Source: Nitrospira sp. (GTDB taxonomy: Bacteria > Nitrospirota > Nitrospiria > Nitrospirales > Nitrospiraceae). From it: DNA of 64,000 nt. Positions 1 through 7,508 of the stretch are shown piece by piece (the stretch's first letter is position 1; each line of letters starts with the position of its first letter). A model generated the notes under the pieces. The model searched no databases and was not told the origin of the DNA. It saw only the letters and a list, made by a program, of their open reading frames with translations. A program made the translations under genes and the position numbers. The stretch spans positions 518,485 to 582,484 of the forward strand of contig JACOEM010000001.1 of the NCBI GenBank assembly GCA_024998565.1, read 5' to 3'.

Positions 1-236
1 ACAATGGCCGCACTGTAACGATTGCACCCCGCATGGCCCGACACTCTCCCATCCTTAAACGAGAGGATCACGGGTGCTCCGTCGTCGCCATAGGGAACCG
101 AACGATTACCCCAATGCGACAGCTCCCATCGATTGTTTTCGGCGCGCTTGTTCATTTCTTCCGGCGAAGGGGAGGTGATGCAGGCCGTCAACATCAATGC
201 CATGCACATCGTGAAGTAAAGATGAAGCAAGGGCAT
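1..236 (-). CDS. META-domain (HslJ-like) lipoprotein, 3' part cut by window edge
   Basis: This gene starts at 236 on the minus strand and runs off the left edge. The N-terminus is a lipoprotein signal: a short hydrophobic stretch ending in Leu-Thr-Ala-Cys, with the lipidated cysteine at about residue 19. After a polar linker it reads a Trp-Glu-Leu segment and then VSGHAGCNRYSA. The glycine/cysteine/asparagine pattern of that last segment is typical of META (DUF306/HslJ) domains, which occur in secreted or outer-membrane proteins linked to heat-shock and antibiotic tolerance. What I see is the lipobox and the META core. The role is inferred only from the family. About 78 codons are present and the C-terminal half is missing. 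Confidence 0.72.
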   Translation of the reverse strand, partial: MPLLHLYFTMCMALMLTACITSPSPEEMNKRAENNRWELSHWGNRSVPYGDDGAPVILSFKDGRVSGHAGCNRYSAAI

Positions 237-419
237 TCGCAATGGTTGGTCCTCCTGTCGGCATTTCATAATGACATATCCGGTTGAGACTCGCGGCGAA
301 TTCTACGATGAATTCCAGTCAATTGTCAGAACCAAGGCAAGAGTCTGGATCATGCGACTGGGTGAGATCAATTCAAAGCAGATGAACGGCAATACTCGAA
401 ACCCACGAGAATGGCACGC

Positions 420-962
420 TTATCCCGGCGAGCGAAGACGATACAGCACATGTCGACGCAGCCTGGATTCGACGGGCACCTGAGGATGGTCGAACTCGGA
501 GTCGAACTGCATGCCGAGGCGCTCCATCACAGCCCGCGATTTCAGGTTGGTGATGGCGGTGAATGCCACGAGTTCTTTCAGATGAAGTTGTTGAAAGCCG
601 AACGAGATGGCTGATTGCGCAGCCTCCGTGGCATAGCCCAGACCCCAGTATGGTTTGGCTAGGCGCCATCCCACTTCCACGCAGGGAGAGAACGGCAGTT
701 CGTGGGATGGGATATGTAAGCCGACGAAGCCGATAAATTGCCGCGAGGCCCGTTCTTCAATCGCCCAGAAACCCCACCCTCGTTCGTCGATCAATCGCAT
801 CACCCGCTGGGCAAACACGTCGCTCTGCTCCCTGGACCAAGGCGCCGGATAATAGCGCATGACATCGGCGTCGGAACTCATCAGAGCGAATGGCTCAAGG
901 TCGGATGGTTGCCACTGTCGGAGTAGCAGGCGGGGAGTGGGAAGTTCATTGGAGGAGAGCAT
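420..962 (-). CDS. GNAT-family N-acetyltransferase (RimJ/RimL type)
   Basis: The 180-residue protein has the RimJ/RimL-type GNAT layout. It opens with a TPRLLLRQW start strand and carries an EVGWRLAKPYWGLGYATEA acetyl-CoA-binding loop at about residues 95-115. It ends with an 'N..S..VMERLGM' helix-strand. Such enzymes move an acetyl group from acetyl-CoA to a protein N-terminus or small amine, and the substrate cannot be read from sequence. The ATG at 962 has an upstream GGAGAG on the minus strand. It lies on the same strand as the HNH and BrnTA genes and just beyond an attC-like site (1101-1160). GNAT genes are common integron cassette cargo, so it may be a third cassette, but I see no attC downstream of its stop. 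Confidence 0.85.
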   Translation of the reverse strand: MLSSNELPTPRLLLRQWQPSDLEPFALMSSDADVMRYYPAPWSREQSDVFAQRVMRLIDERGWGFWAIEERASRQFIGFVGLHIPSHELPFSPCVEVGWRLAKPYWGLGYATEAAQSAISFGFQQLHLKELVAFTAITNLKSRAVMERLGMQFDSEFDHPQVPVESRLRRHVLYRLRSPG

Positions 963-1100
963 GGCGAAGCGCTCACGATTAAATTAGACCATACGAGTGT
1001 AGACTAGGCGAAGCGAACGAGCGTTAAGAGACAGCACTTCAAAGATATGTGTGATCGCCCGGCATGACACTGTCGCTGGCGCACTAATCGCGTTTCTTGA

Positions 1101-1160
1101 TTGCAGAACGCCTGAATTATGCTGCGCAGCGAAGTGGCGTCGGCATGAATGAATTATTAG
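1101..1160 (-). other. attC-like recombination site (integron cassette 59-base element), degenerate
   Basis: On the minus strand this stretch starts at the stop codon of the HNH gene. It reads an AATTCATTCATGCCGACGCC arm, a short GC-rich loop, then a TAATTCAGGCGTT arm. This follows the order and spacing of the aadA-type attC of class 1 integron cassettes as I remember it. The outer boxes are imperfect: CTAAT instead of the usual AAC end on the left, and GTTCTGC on the right. I read it as a decayed attC. The overlap with the gene stop codon is the usual cassette arrangement. Confidence 0.55.
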
Positions 1161-1933
1161 GTCCTATTGCGGACCAATATGTCGCGAAGCTGCTCTACAG
1201 ACAAGGGTTCACCTTGATTGATGTGCAACATTGCATGGCAGTTTGGACAAACAGGAATAAGGTCTTTAATTGGATCAACAACATGCGCTTCGCGAAGTTT
1301 GGACAGTGGTGTGATGTGATGCACATGGATAAAGCCCTGCCCGAGATCGCCATATGTCTCGCCAAAGTCTAAATCACATGCTTGGCATCGCGTGTCGTAA
1401 TGATTGAGGCACGCCTTGCGGGCAGCAGGGTCCCTCTCATAGGTTGATAGGGTCAGCTCGATGATGCTGCCTTCAATTAATGCTTCTGGTTTTCGGATTG
1501 GTTGCAGTGGTGCGTAAAAGCTATCTGCGGTTTGCTGAGCGTTATCGGTAATTGTCTTGATCCCAGCCGTGCTGATGGGAGTGGATGAGTTGATGGATAA
1601 GGCACAGACATTTTTCCAGGGCGCTTTGAACTGTCTGGTCCAGCCAAGCTGGTCGCCGAGCTCTCCGGAGGGATCATTGATTATGCGAATGACGCGGCCA
1701 GAATAGCAGGTTGTGCCGCAGATGATTTTTACTGAGTCATCGGGCGAGAGCTGCGGCGTGGCGCGAACACCGAAATCCCAGAAGTTGACCTCCCCGTGGT
1801 TTTGAATGAGTGCGAGGGAGGCTTTGACGCTGTCAGATTTGATTCTTGCCAGGAGAGGGGCGATGGCAACTCGTTTGTCTAGCGTTCGCGCAGCATTTTG
1901 GACCGCCGTGCTGTAGATCTTGACGAACTCCAT
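1157..1933 (-). CDS. HNH endonuclease domain protein
   Basis: The 258-residue protein ends in a clear HNH nuclease domain (about residues 180-245). It has a zinc-binding CQAC pair, the catalytic HVHHITPLSK segment and a second CPNCHAMLH knuckle. The N-terminal ~170 residues are not recognised with certainty. A segment GTTCYSGRVIRII...GWTRQFKAPWKNV resembles the small barrel modules that sense modified bases in McrA-like enzymes, but this is a guess. The ATG at 1933 is preceded by AAGGAGAG. The gene sits between two attC-like sites (1101-1160 and 1950-2068) and so looks like the body of one integron cassette. A restriction or defence role is plausible and unproven. Confidence 0.82.
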   Translation of the reverse strand: MEFVKIYSTAVQNAARTLDKRVAIAPLLARIKSDSVKASLALIQNHGEVNFWDFGVRATPQLSPDDSVKIICGTTCYSGRVIRIINDPSGELGDQLGWTRQFKAPWKNVCALSINSSTPISTAGIKTITDNAQQTADSFYAPLQPIRKPEALIEGSIIELTLSTYERDPAARKACLNHYDTRCQACDLDFGETYGDLGQGFIHVHHITPLSKLREAHVVDPIKDLIPVCPNCHAMLHINQGEPLSVEQLRDILVRNRT

Positions 1934-1949
1934 GGCGCTCTCCTTTGGG

Positions 1950-2068
1950 GCCTAACCGTTGGGCTGGTCAGAATAATGGGTCAGGTCCCTTTTGTTCTCC
2001 TCGCCGCGTAACGCAGAGCTACGCGGTGCGCTGCCGCTTTGCGCGCTCGCTTGAACGAGTTGTTAGAC
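1950..2068 (-). other. attC-like recombination site downstream of brnA
   Basis: Read on the minus strand from 2068, the site opens with GTCTAAC (a perfect RYYYAAC R'' box) followed by AACTCGTTCAAGCGAGCG. It continues through a GC-rich stem and closes with CCCAACGGTTAGGC. The last seven bases (1956-1950) are a perfect GTTRRRY R' box. The total of 119 bp is within the known attC size range. A GGGTCAGGTCCC palindrome (1970-1994) is embedded near the R' end. The site lies between the BrnTA pair and the HNH gene in the orientation expected for tandem cassettes. Confidence 0.65.
1970..1994 (+). repeat. Dispersed palindrome AGAATAA-GGGTCAG-CCC, copy 1
   Basis: The sequence AGAATAATGGGTCAGGTCCC matches three other copies in the window (19735-19758, 25490-25515, 26685-26712) with consensus AGAATAAnGGGTCAGRYCCCTTTT. 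This copy is the most diverged: its GGG/CCC arms are one base shorter. It is embedded in an attC-like site. Confidence 0.55.
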
Positions 2069-2345
2069 GTGATGATTTTTCTGTGAACCGACCTGTCACG
2101 AACTTGTGTAACACACTGGCAATAAGTGTTTGGTAAGGCACGCCTTCCTCGGCCGCACGGGTTTGAATATCCATCAGGTCGGGGGAGGACAATCGCACAT
2201 TGACCCTCCGGTTCTTGATGAAGGTAGCCCGGGCCGCTTCTTTGAAGTGTTTCAGCTCAGCCTTCGATGGGGCCATGGACTTAAAGTGGCCTTTCTCATA
2301 GTCTTCAGAAATTCGTTCTTCATATGATTGTCTGCGCGGTTTCAT
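2019..2345 (-). CDS. brnA: BrnA-like ribbon-helix-helix antitoxin
   Basis: The 108-residue protein has a polar N-terminus and then a ribbon-helix-helix core: RRVNVRLSSPDLMDIQTRAAEEG followed by VPYQTLIASVLHKFV. This is the usual CopG/BrnA DNA-binding fold, which neutralises the toxin and represses its own operon. It starts immediately after the BrnT stop codon, with no gap, so the two genes are translationally linked. The last ~14 residues (after LTT) are encoded by the attC-like site at 1950-2068. The C-terminal tail is therefore probably a read-through added by cassette recombination. Confidence 0.8.
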   Translation of the reverse strand: MKPRRQSYEERISEDYEKGHFKSMAPSKAELKHFKEAARATFIKNRRVNVRLSSPDLMDIQTRAAEEGVPYQTLIASVLHKFVTGRFTEKSSRLTTRSSERAKRQRTA

Positions 2346-2624
2346 TTACACACCACCTTTCAAGTAATCACGGGTCGCTTTTCTATTCGGAATCACCGTT
2401 TTAAGGAAGTAGTACTCAGTCTCTTCTACAAATGGAACCAAGTAGGCATATTGCTCGATCGTTACCACAAACATTCGTTGCTGAGGATATTTGCCTGGGT
2501 TGGAGTGCACTATGATGTCGAGCAATCCGTCGGCTTCAATGGCAAGCACGATTTCCTCGAAGGATATATTCCGTTCAGCTTTCAGCTGTTCATTCTTCTC
2601 GTGGTTCCATCGAAATGGTTTCAT
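2346..2624 (-). CDS. brnT: BrnT-like toxin (DUF497 ribonuclease)
   Basis: The 92-residue protein has the BrnT/DUF497 pattern. It begins MKPFRWNHEKNEQLKAERNISFEEIV, has a central IVHSNPGKYPQQRMFVVTI strand region, and ends FLKTVIPNRKATRDYLKGG. BrnT toxins are small RelE-fold ribonucleases that arrest growth until bound by BrnA. The gene precedes brnA, the usual order for this family. The usual 'G..D' catalytic neighbourhood is only partly visible, so activity is inferred. The cassette-like start lies about 60 bp upstream at 2687-2705. Confidence 0.82.
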   Translation of the reverse strand: MKPFRWNHEKNEQLKAERNISFEEIVLAIEADGLLDIIVHSNPGKYPQQRMFVVTIEQYAYLVPFVEETEYYFLKTVIPNRKATRDYLKGGV

Positions 2625-2686
2625 GCGTGCAGTCTATCCGAATGTGTGCCTTCTGTCATCATCGTGAGACCCTCGATCATAGGGCT

Positions 2687-2705
2687 GCCTAACTATTGGT
2701 TAGGC
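2687..2705. other. Cassette-junction palindrome GCCTAAC-N5-GTTAGGC
   Basis: A perfect 7-bp inverted repeat: GCCTAAC, TATTG, GTTAGGC. Each arm fits an integron core box (RYYYAAC/GTTRRRY). It lies just upstream of brnT, where the R' box of a preceding cassette would be expected. A near-copy in the second island (20380-20397, GCCTAAACATTGTTAGGT) sits upstream of the metallopeptidase gene. I see no full attC arm on its far side. Confidence 0.45.
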
Positions 2706-2825
2706 CTCTGGTTCATTACAGCTTGATGCCTGCAGATTCGAAGTGATGAGAAGGTGGCTTGTTCACACATGACCATTGACGGTTGACGAGTTTCGGATGT
2801 CGTATTTCAGCGCTTCACGCTTCCA

Positions 2826-3455
2826 TTACCCCCTCCTTCCGAACCCCTCCCCCGTCATCACCTCGGCCACGTTCTGCCCGTTGACGAAGACATCGGCCAA
2901 GGTGCGACCGTAGACATCGCGGCCGTGGGGGACGATGTTGATGATTCCTTCTTGCATCAGTTGCTCCAGCCGAAGGGCAGCTTCTCGCCCGCCTGCTTCC
3001 GACAATTCTGGCGCGTTGTACCCGCGAATGCGGATGCGATCTGTTCCGTAGCGAATCGTATCGCCATCGATGGTGCGGACTTGCCAGGGCTCCACCGTCC
3101 GCTCGAAACTTCCCACCGACAGCGTGTGACGGGGAAGGGAACGGAGTCCCTTGCTGTGAAAGCGAGACTTCTTTGCGAAGGGATTCTTATGCGGGCGCGG
3201 TCCCCGTTCATGGTGCCCACGCCGATACCGTGGTGTCTGATGTTGAGGTAGCGGTTGACGGTCCTCCGGTTTCAGCCCCCAACAATCGTGGCAGTGGAAT
3301 GGCCCGGGGTCGTTGGCGGCGGCAGGCGTATAGGTGTGCAGCGTGGAACGGCTTTCTTCCACGGCAGCGACGCCTGGCGGGGCGGGTGAGGCGACTAAGA
3401 ATAGCAGCGTGAACCGGCTGAGCAGGCGGGAAACACGTTCGTTTCTGTGCAGCAT
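2826..3455 (-). CDS. Secreted thermonuclease (staphylococcal-nuclease homologue)
   Basis: From the ATG at 3455, which has GGAGGAC upstream, the protein is about 209 residues. A signal peptide (LLSRFTLLFLVASPAPPGVAA) is followed by a long basic, histidine-rich linker and a C-terminal SNase domain. That domain shows VRTIDGDTIRYGTDRIRIRG, NAPELSEAGGREAA and GRDVYGRTLADVFVNG. The DGDT calcium site, the arginine in IRIRG, the glutamate of APE and the arginine of YGR correspond to the known catalytic set of staphylococcal nuclease. It should cut DNA or RNA outside the cytoplasm. A longer start 21 codons upstream is possible but has no good ribosome site. Confidence 0.85.
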   Translation of the reverse strand: MLHRNERVSRLLSRFTLLFLVASPAPPGVAAVEESRSTLHTYTPAAANDPGPFHCHDCWGLKPEDRQPLPQHQTPRYRRGHHERGPRPHKNPFAKKSRFHSKGLRSLPRHTLSVGSFERTVEPWQVRTIDGDTIRYGTDRIRIRGYNAPELSEAGGREAALRLEQLMQEGIINIVPHGRDVYGRTLADVFVNGQNVAEVMTGEGFGRRG

Positions 3456-3699
3456 AGAAAGACGTCCTCCGAATGTTCGGGGTCGGACGAAGCACGCTCT
3501 GTGCCATGCGCCGATCATTGATGGCTGCGGTTGACAAGCCGAAAAACCGCGTGCTCAAATGCCTTCCGTTGAAGAGCGTATGGCTAATGGCCAACAGCGA
3601 ATAGTTGGGACTATGGGGTTCCCTCAGCTCGTACCATAAGCCATACGCTATGTGCTCTTAATCGGTAAGGCCGCACGAACTACTACAGGAGAGCCGCTC

Positions 3700-3933
3700 A
3701 TGGATATGTTTGGAAAAGTGGGGCTGGTCGAGGTGCCGATCTTGATCGCTCCGGATCAGAAGGCTTGGATGGATCGCATGATCAAGGAAGGCAAGATTGC
3801 GATTCCTCCCGGCGGGACGTTGGAAAAAGGCTCGCTCTATTCGATGTTTGTCCGCATGCTCCTGCACAACGCGATGGAAGAACAGAAGCGGCAGGAAGCG
3901 TTGGAGATGGATGACGAGGACGACGACGAATAG
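3700..3933 (+). CDS. Small conserved-type hypothetical protein with acidic tail
   Basis: The 77-residue protein starts at the ATG at 3700, which is preceded by ACAGGAGAG at good spacing. It has no signal peptide or membrane segment. The body is short and amphipathic (GKVGLVEVPILIAPDQKAWMDRMIKEGK...). It ends in a run of acidic residues (MDDEDDDE). I do not recognise a family. A 128-bp structured inverted repeat begins directly after its stop codon and probably serves as the transcript end. Confidence 0.6.
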   Translation: MDMFGKVGLVEVPILIAPDQKAWMDRMIKEGKIAIPPGGTLEKGSLYSMFVRMLLHNAMEEQKRQEALEMDDEDDDE

Positions 3934-3934
3934 C

Positions 3935-4062
3935 TCAGGATGCTGAAAACGGTCCCCAGCATCGTTCTCGCATCGCTCGGCCCCTCAACGGTATCGCAAG
4001 CGTACGCCTCGGGGCCTTGTTCGCTGCGGCCTTGCTGGGGAAACCGTTTTGAGCATCCTGAC
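3935..4062. repeat. Structured inverted repeat family, copy 1 (between convergent genes)
   Basis: A left arm at 3935-3960 (TCAGGATGCTGAAAACGGTC...) pairs with a right arm at 4035-4062 (...ACCGTTTTGAGCATCCTGA). The ~27-bp stem is nearly perfect and encloses a ~74-bp core. The core shares TCGTTCT-GC, GTACGCCTC and CTGCGGCCT with the second copy at 44366-44487. Both copies start one or two bases after a stop codon and separate convergent genes. This suggests a bidirectional transcript-end element or a miniature mobile element. It overlaps no coding region. Confidence 0.75.
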
Positions 4063-4113
4063 GTCGTGCGGTGAATTCGATGGGAATGAATCGCGATCTG
4101 TATCTGAATGGAT

Positions 4114-4143
4114 GCATTTCGTATCGGTTTCGATACGAAATGC
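4114..4143. repeat. Perfect 13-bp hairpin
   Basis: GCATTTCGTATCG (4114-4126) and CGATACGAAATGC (4131-4143) form a perfect stem with a 4-base loop, GTTT. It lies between the structured repeat and the hemL terminator, in the convergent gap. No T-run follows on either strand, so its role is unknown. Confidence 0.55.
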
Positions 4144-4166
4144 AGGATTCGCGAACGACGCTTCAC

Positions 4167-4191
4167 GAGCGCCGGGCAACGCCCGGCGCTC
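4167..4191 (-). terminator. Hairpin downstream of hemL
   Basis: An 11-bp GC-rich perfect stem (GAGCGCCGGGC / GCCCGGCGCTC) with a 3-base loop, 10 bp past the hemL stop. No clear U-tract follows on the minus strand, so intrinsic termination is likely but not certain. Confidence 0.5.
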
Positions 4192-4200
4192 CATGCCTGG

Positions 4201-5484
4201 TCAGAGGTTCTTGAACGCGGCTTGGGCGGCGCTGATCGTGCGGTCGATGTCTTTGGGCGTATGGGCCACCGACATGAACGCGGCCTCGAACTGTGACGGG
4301 GCCAGGTAGATTCCGGAGTCCAGCATCTGGTGAAAGAACTTCGCGTAGGCCTTCGTGTCGGCTTTCTTGGCTGACGCCCAATCCGTGACCGGCCCCTGGG
4401 TGAAGAACGCGCACATCATCGAACTGACGCGGGTTTGCGTGAGAGCAATCCCAGCTTTTCGTGCGGCATTTCCCAATCCCTCAGACAGGGCCACCGACCG
4501 TTGTTCGAGCTGTTCGTAGGTGCCGGGTTTCTTGAGGCGCTTCAGCGTTTCGATGCCGGCCGTGACGGCCAGCGGATTTCCTGACAACGTGCCTGCCTGA
4601 TAAACCGGTCCGGACGGGGCAATCATCTTCATGATGTCCTTCGCGCCGCCGTAGGCGCCTACCGGAAGTCCTCCACCGATAATTTTCCCCAGGATCGTCA
4701 GATCAGGCTTGATGTCGTACAGCGTTTGCGCGCCGCCGTATTGCACGCGGAATCCCGAGATGACCTCGTCGAACACCAGCAACATGCCGTGGGCATCGGT
4801 CAGTTTGCGGAGTCCGTGCAGGAATTCCGGCGAGGGCGGAATCACGCCCATGTTCCCGGCGATCGGCTCGACAATGACGCAGGCGAGCTGGCGGTAATGT
4901 TTCTTGATCAGCTTTTCCGTGGTGGCCAGGTCGTTATAGGGCGCGGTCAACGTGTGCTTGGTGAAGTCTTCCGGCACACCGGGGCAGTCGGGAATACCGA
5001 GTGTCGTGAGGCCTGACCCTGCCTTGGCCAGTAGGTAGTCGCTGTGGCCGTGATAACACCCTTCGAATTTCAGGATGCCGTCGCGTTTTGTGTAGGCGCG
5101 AGCGACGCGAATGGCGCTCATGACCGCTTCGGTGCCTGAACTCACCAGACGCACCAACTCCATGGACGGCAGGGCCTCGCGAATCATCGTGGCCAGTTGA
5201 ATCTCCAACTCAGTCGGCGCGCCATAGCTGGTACCATTTCCGGCGGCCTGTTGAATCGCCTTGGTGACGGTGGTCGGCGCATGGCCGAGGATCATGGGTC
5301 CCCAGGACAGGACGTAGTCGATGTAGCTGTTCCCATCGACGTCGTAGAGTCGTGAGCCTTTGGCGCGTGCGATGAAACGAGGCTGCCCGCCCACAGAGCG
5401 AAAAGCCCGAACCGGGCTGTTCACCCCGCCGGGAATGATGAGTTGCGCGTCAGCGAAGAGTTGTTCCGATCGTTGTGTTTTCAT
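4201..5484 (-). CDS. hemL: Glutamate-1-semialdehyde 2,1-aminomutase
   Basis: The 427-residue protein matches the full HemL length. It converts glutamate-1-semialdehyde to 5-aminolevulinate in the C5 route to haem, sirohaem and cobalamin, using pyridoxal phosphate. Visible hallmarks are IIPGGVNSPVRAF at the N-terminus, SSGTEAVMSAIRVARA (phosphate-binding), VFDEVISGFR (aspartate to the ring nitrogen) and LGKIIGGGLPVGAYGG with the Schiff-base lysine at K267. The ATG at 5484 starts MKTQRSEQLF. It stands alone, convergent with the small gene at 3700. Confidence 0.97.
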   Translation of the reverse strand: MKTQRSEQLFADAQLIIPGGVNSPVRAFRSVGGQPRFIARAKGSRLYDVDGNSYIDYVLSWGPMILGHAPTTVTKAIQQAAGNGTSYGAPTELEIQLATMIREALPSMELVRLVSSGTEAVMSAIRVARAYTKRDGILKFEGCYHGHSDYLLAKAGSGLTTLGIPDCPGVPEDFTKHTLTAPYNDLATTEKLIKKHYRQLACVIVEPIAGNMGVIPPSPEFLHGLRKLTDAHGMLLVFDEVISGFRVQYGGAQTLYDIKPDLTILGKIIGGGLPVGAYGGAKDIMKMIAPSGPVYQAGTLSGNPLAVTAGIETLKRLKKPGTYEQLEQRSVALSEGLGNAARKAGIALTQTRVSSMMCAFFTQGPVTDWASAKKADTKAYAKFFHQMLDSGIYLAPSQFEAAFMSVAHTPKDIDRTISAAQAAFKNL

Positions 5485-5747
5485 GGGCCTCTTTCATCGA
5501 GCCGTGAGTTGGGGCGCCAACCTACCACGGGAAAATAAAAACGGTCAATTGTGGACAGTCTTCGAGAGTTGCCACGGTGCTCCAACTCCTCTCCGATTCG
5601 ATACAGTCGGTTATCCGAATAGATACACTCGCGAGGATTCGTAGCGGTCTAGGGCAATGTTAGCACAAAGAAACAATGAGTTAGAGACCGCCGCCCATAT
5701 GGCGCAGGTCTTGCTGAGTATTGGGTACCACTGTGTAGGAGAATACG

Positions 5748-5978
5748 ATGAAAGTGATCTGTTCCTGGTGTCAGAGTGAAGGCCGATCAGGGTTGGTCCG
5801 GGAAAAGGCTCCGTTGGCCGATCTGCGCGAGACCCACGGAATCTGCTCCGACCACCTGGAGCAAATGGCCGTCGGCCGGGACCCGCTGGTTCCCGGATAT
5901 GATGAAGGCTCGCTGCCGCGCCATGAGTCTGTTGTCATCCGTCGAAGTGCGTTGACCGCTGTGGCCTGCTATGACTGA
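5748..5978 (+). CDS. Small CxxC protein, paralogue 1 of a tandem pair
   Basis: The 76-residue protein begins MKVICSWCQSEG and has LVREKAPLADLRETHGICSDHLEQM. The Cys-x-x-Cys plus Thr-His-Gly-x-Cys-x-x-His arrangement looks like a small metal-binding knuckle. The gene 250 bp downstream (6227-6469) shows the same layout. I recognise no named family. The ATG at 5748 is preceded by TAGGAG. No transport signal is seen, so it is probably cytoplasmic. A role as a small zinc protein is inferred. Confidence 0.7.
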   Translation: MKVICSWCQSEGRSGLVREKAPLADLRETHGICSDHLEQMAVGRDPLVPGYDEGSLPRHESVVIRRSALTAVACYD

Positions 5979-6226
5979 ATTCATCGGAGGTTGCCCGGGG
6001 CTTGCCTGTGCATTGACACCGGCCTTGAAACTTTCCCGCCCGGAACGACAAAAAATGTCAATTACTGCCGGAATGCCACCATGTTGACGGCCTCAAGGGA
6101 CTAAGCCTGATCGGTTTCCGCGAACGATCCTACTGAAAACATTGAACACTTGTTGGCCGATCCCCGCTGGTGCGACTCTTGCGCCCCCAACGTGGATGGC
6201 CGCATCGCAACGAATGGAGTGACGTG

Positions 6227-6469
6227 GTGAAAGTGCTTTGTGCCTGGTGTGTACGAGACGGGAAGCCGGCGTTTCTGCGGGAGAAATTCCCGTTGGAGGA
6301 TCCCAGTGAAACGCATGGGCTCTGTGGGGACCATTTCACCTCGCTCAGCGCGAGTGTGGGGAAAATCGTCACACCGAGAGTCTGGATGCTTTCACGCATG
6401 CACGACCTCTCCTGGGGACTGACGCGGTGGGCACAACGGGCGATGGGGCGGCTGTGGTCCCTTTGCTAG
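6227..6469 (+). CDS. Small CxxC protein, paralogue 2 of a tandem pair
   Basis: The 80-residue protein starts at GTG 6227, with a GGAG 9 bp upstream. Read from there it aligns end to end with its neighbour: VKVLCAWCVRDGKPAFLREKFPLEDPSETHGLCGDH. The Cys-x-x-Cys and THGxCxDH knuckle is conserved, while the C-terminus is different and more hydrophobic (SWGLTRWAQRAMGRLW). Conservation between two neighbouring paralogues supports both being real genes and fixes the GTG start, although longer in-frame starts exist upstream. Confidence 0.7.
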   Translation: MKVLCAWCVRDGKPAFLREKFPLEDPSETHGLCGDHFTSLSASVGKIVTPRVWMLSRMHDLSWGLTRWAQRAMGRLWSLC

Positions 6470-6486
6470 CCCTGAACCGAAGGTCA

Positions 6487-6512
6487 CCCGGCACTCTGGA
6501 ATGAGTGCCGGG
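6487..6512. terminator. Bidirectional hairpin terminator between convergent genes
   Basis: CCCGGCACTC and GAGTGCCGGG form a perfect 10-bp stem around TGGAAT. It lies 17 bp after the plus-strand gene's stop and 9 bp after the minus-strand YidB-like gene's stop. There is no strong T-run on either side. Confidence 0.65.
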
Positions 6513-6521
6513 AATCGAGTC

Positions 6522-6929
6522 CTACCCGAGTTTTCCTCGCAAGAGATTTAATCCCTGTTCAATCAATGTGCTGTCCGGCATCTTGCCGTCCGGCGTCAGC
6601 TTATCGATGAGCTCGGGAAGCAGGTTGGCCAGCTGGCCCCCGGTTGCTTCCGAGCTCAAGCCCGCCTGAGACGCCAGTTGCTTCAGAAGGTCGCCGCCTA
6701 AGCCCTGCTGGATCTGTTCCGCAGAAATCGGCAGGTTCTTTCCCGTACTGACCCAGGAATTCACGATATCTCCCAGGCCGTTCTTCTGAAACGCCTGCAC
6801 GAGTCCACTCAGCCCGCCGACGGAACTATTCTGTCCGAGGAGTCCGAGCACGGCTTGCATCAGGGGGCTCTTATCGCCGCCCCCCATCATGCCGGCTGCC
6901 GCCTGTCCGAGTTGATCGAGAAGTCCCAT
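6522..6929 (-). CDS. YidB-like DUF937 protein
   Basis: The 135-residue protein has the YidB/DUF937 composition: MGLLDQLGQAAAGMMGG, repeated GLLGQN/GLSGLVQAF segments, GDIVNSWVSTGKNLPISAEQIQQGLG and a LLPELIDKLTPDGKMPD block. The family is widespread and of unknown function. It is rich in glycine, glutamine and leucine, with no signal peptide. A strong AGGAGG lies before the ATG at 6929. It is followed downstream by the convergent terminator at 6487. Confidence 0.88.
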   Translation of the reverse strand: MGLLDQLGQAAAGMMGGGDKSPLMQAVLGLLGQNSSVGGLSGLVQAFQKNGLGDIVNSWVSTGKNLPISAEQIQQGLGGDLLKQLASQAGLSSEATGGQLANLLPELIDKLTPDGKMPDSTLIEQGLNLLRGKLG

Positions 6930-6965
6930 CGTAACCTCCTGGCGTAAATGGATTGGGTCGATTGT

Positions 6966-7502
6966 CTACCGCGCGGGTTTTTTTGCGCCCTTGGCCGGTC
7001 CGGACTTCGGTGGTTTGCGTTCCATGGCCAACGGCGGCGCGAACCAATTGTGGCGGCTCCGTTTATGGCGATCGGAGACGGCCAGCACGGCGTGAAACGG
7101 CAGGCCGTCCCCCGTCGCGTCGTCGGATTCTTTCAGGCTCCAGGCTTCACCGGCTTCGCTCAAGATCTCAACGAAGGTTTCAAAGTCGTCTTCTTCGTCG
7201 GGCTTCGTGAGCACTTGATCCGCATCGGTCACCACCACGAGGTAACCCTTGGCGGGAAGCCAGTCCAAGTCGGCCAGACATTCTTCGAGGGCATCCCAGT
7301 TGTGGCCGAAGTAGTCCGGAAACGAGAAGACCCGGCTGAATTCATCCAGCAGGCCTGCTTTCGTTTTACATTTCTTGCCGGCGATGGTTTTGGTGACGAA
7401 GTGTGCGGGGACGGAGAGAATTTTATCGAGCGCCTCTCCTTCGGCATGCACCAGGAGATGCGCCCAGGGCTTCTTGATCGATTGGAGGGCAATGAGCGAC
7501 AT
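6966..7502 (-). CDS. Barstar-family ribonuclease inhibitor
   Basis: The 178-residue protein has a barstar core at about residues 45-120: KAGLLDEFSRVFSFPDYFGHNWDALEECLADLDWLP, then YLVVVTDAD. The FGHNWDAL helix is the barnase-binding face in known barstars. Its C-terminus is a lysine/proline-rich tail not needed for the fold. The gene lies 6 bp downstream of a barnase-like gene on the same strand. This supports a cytoplasmic inhibitor that protects the producer from its own exported ribonuclease. Confidence 0.88.
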   Translation of the reverse strand: MSLIALQSIKKPWAHLLVHAEGEALDKILSVPAHFVTKTIAGKKCKTKAGLLDEFSRVFSFPDYFGHNWDALEECLADLDWLPAKGYLVVVTDADQVLTKPDEEDDFETFVEILSEAGEAWSLKESDDATGDGLPFHAVLAVSDRHKRSRHNWFAPPLAMERKPPKSGPAKGAKKPAR

Positions 7503-7508
7503 GTCTCC

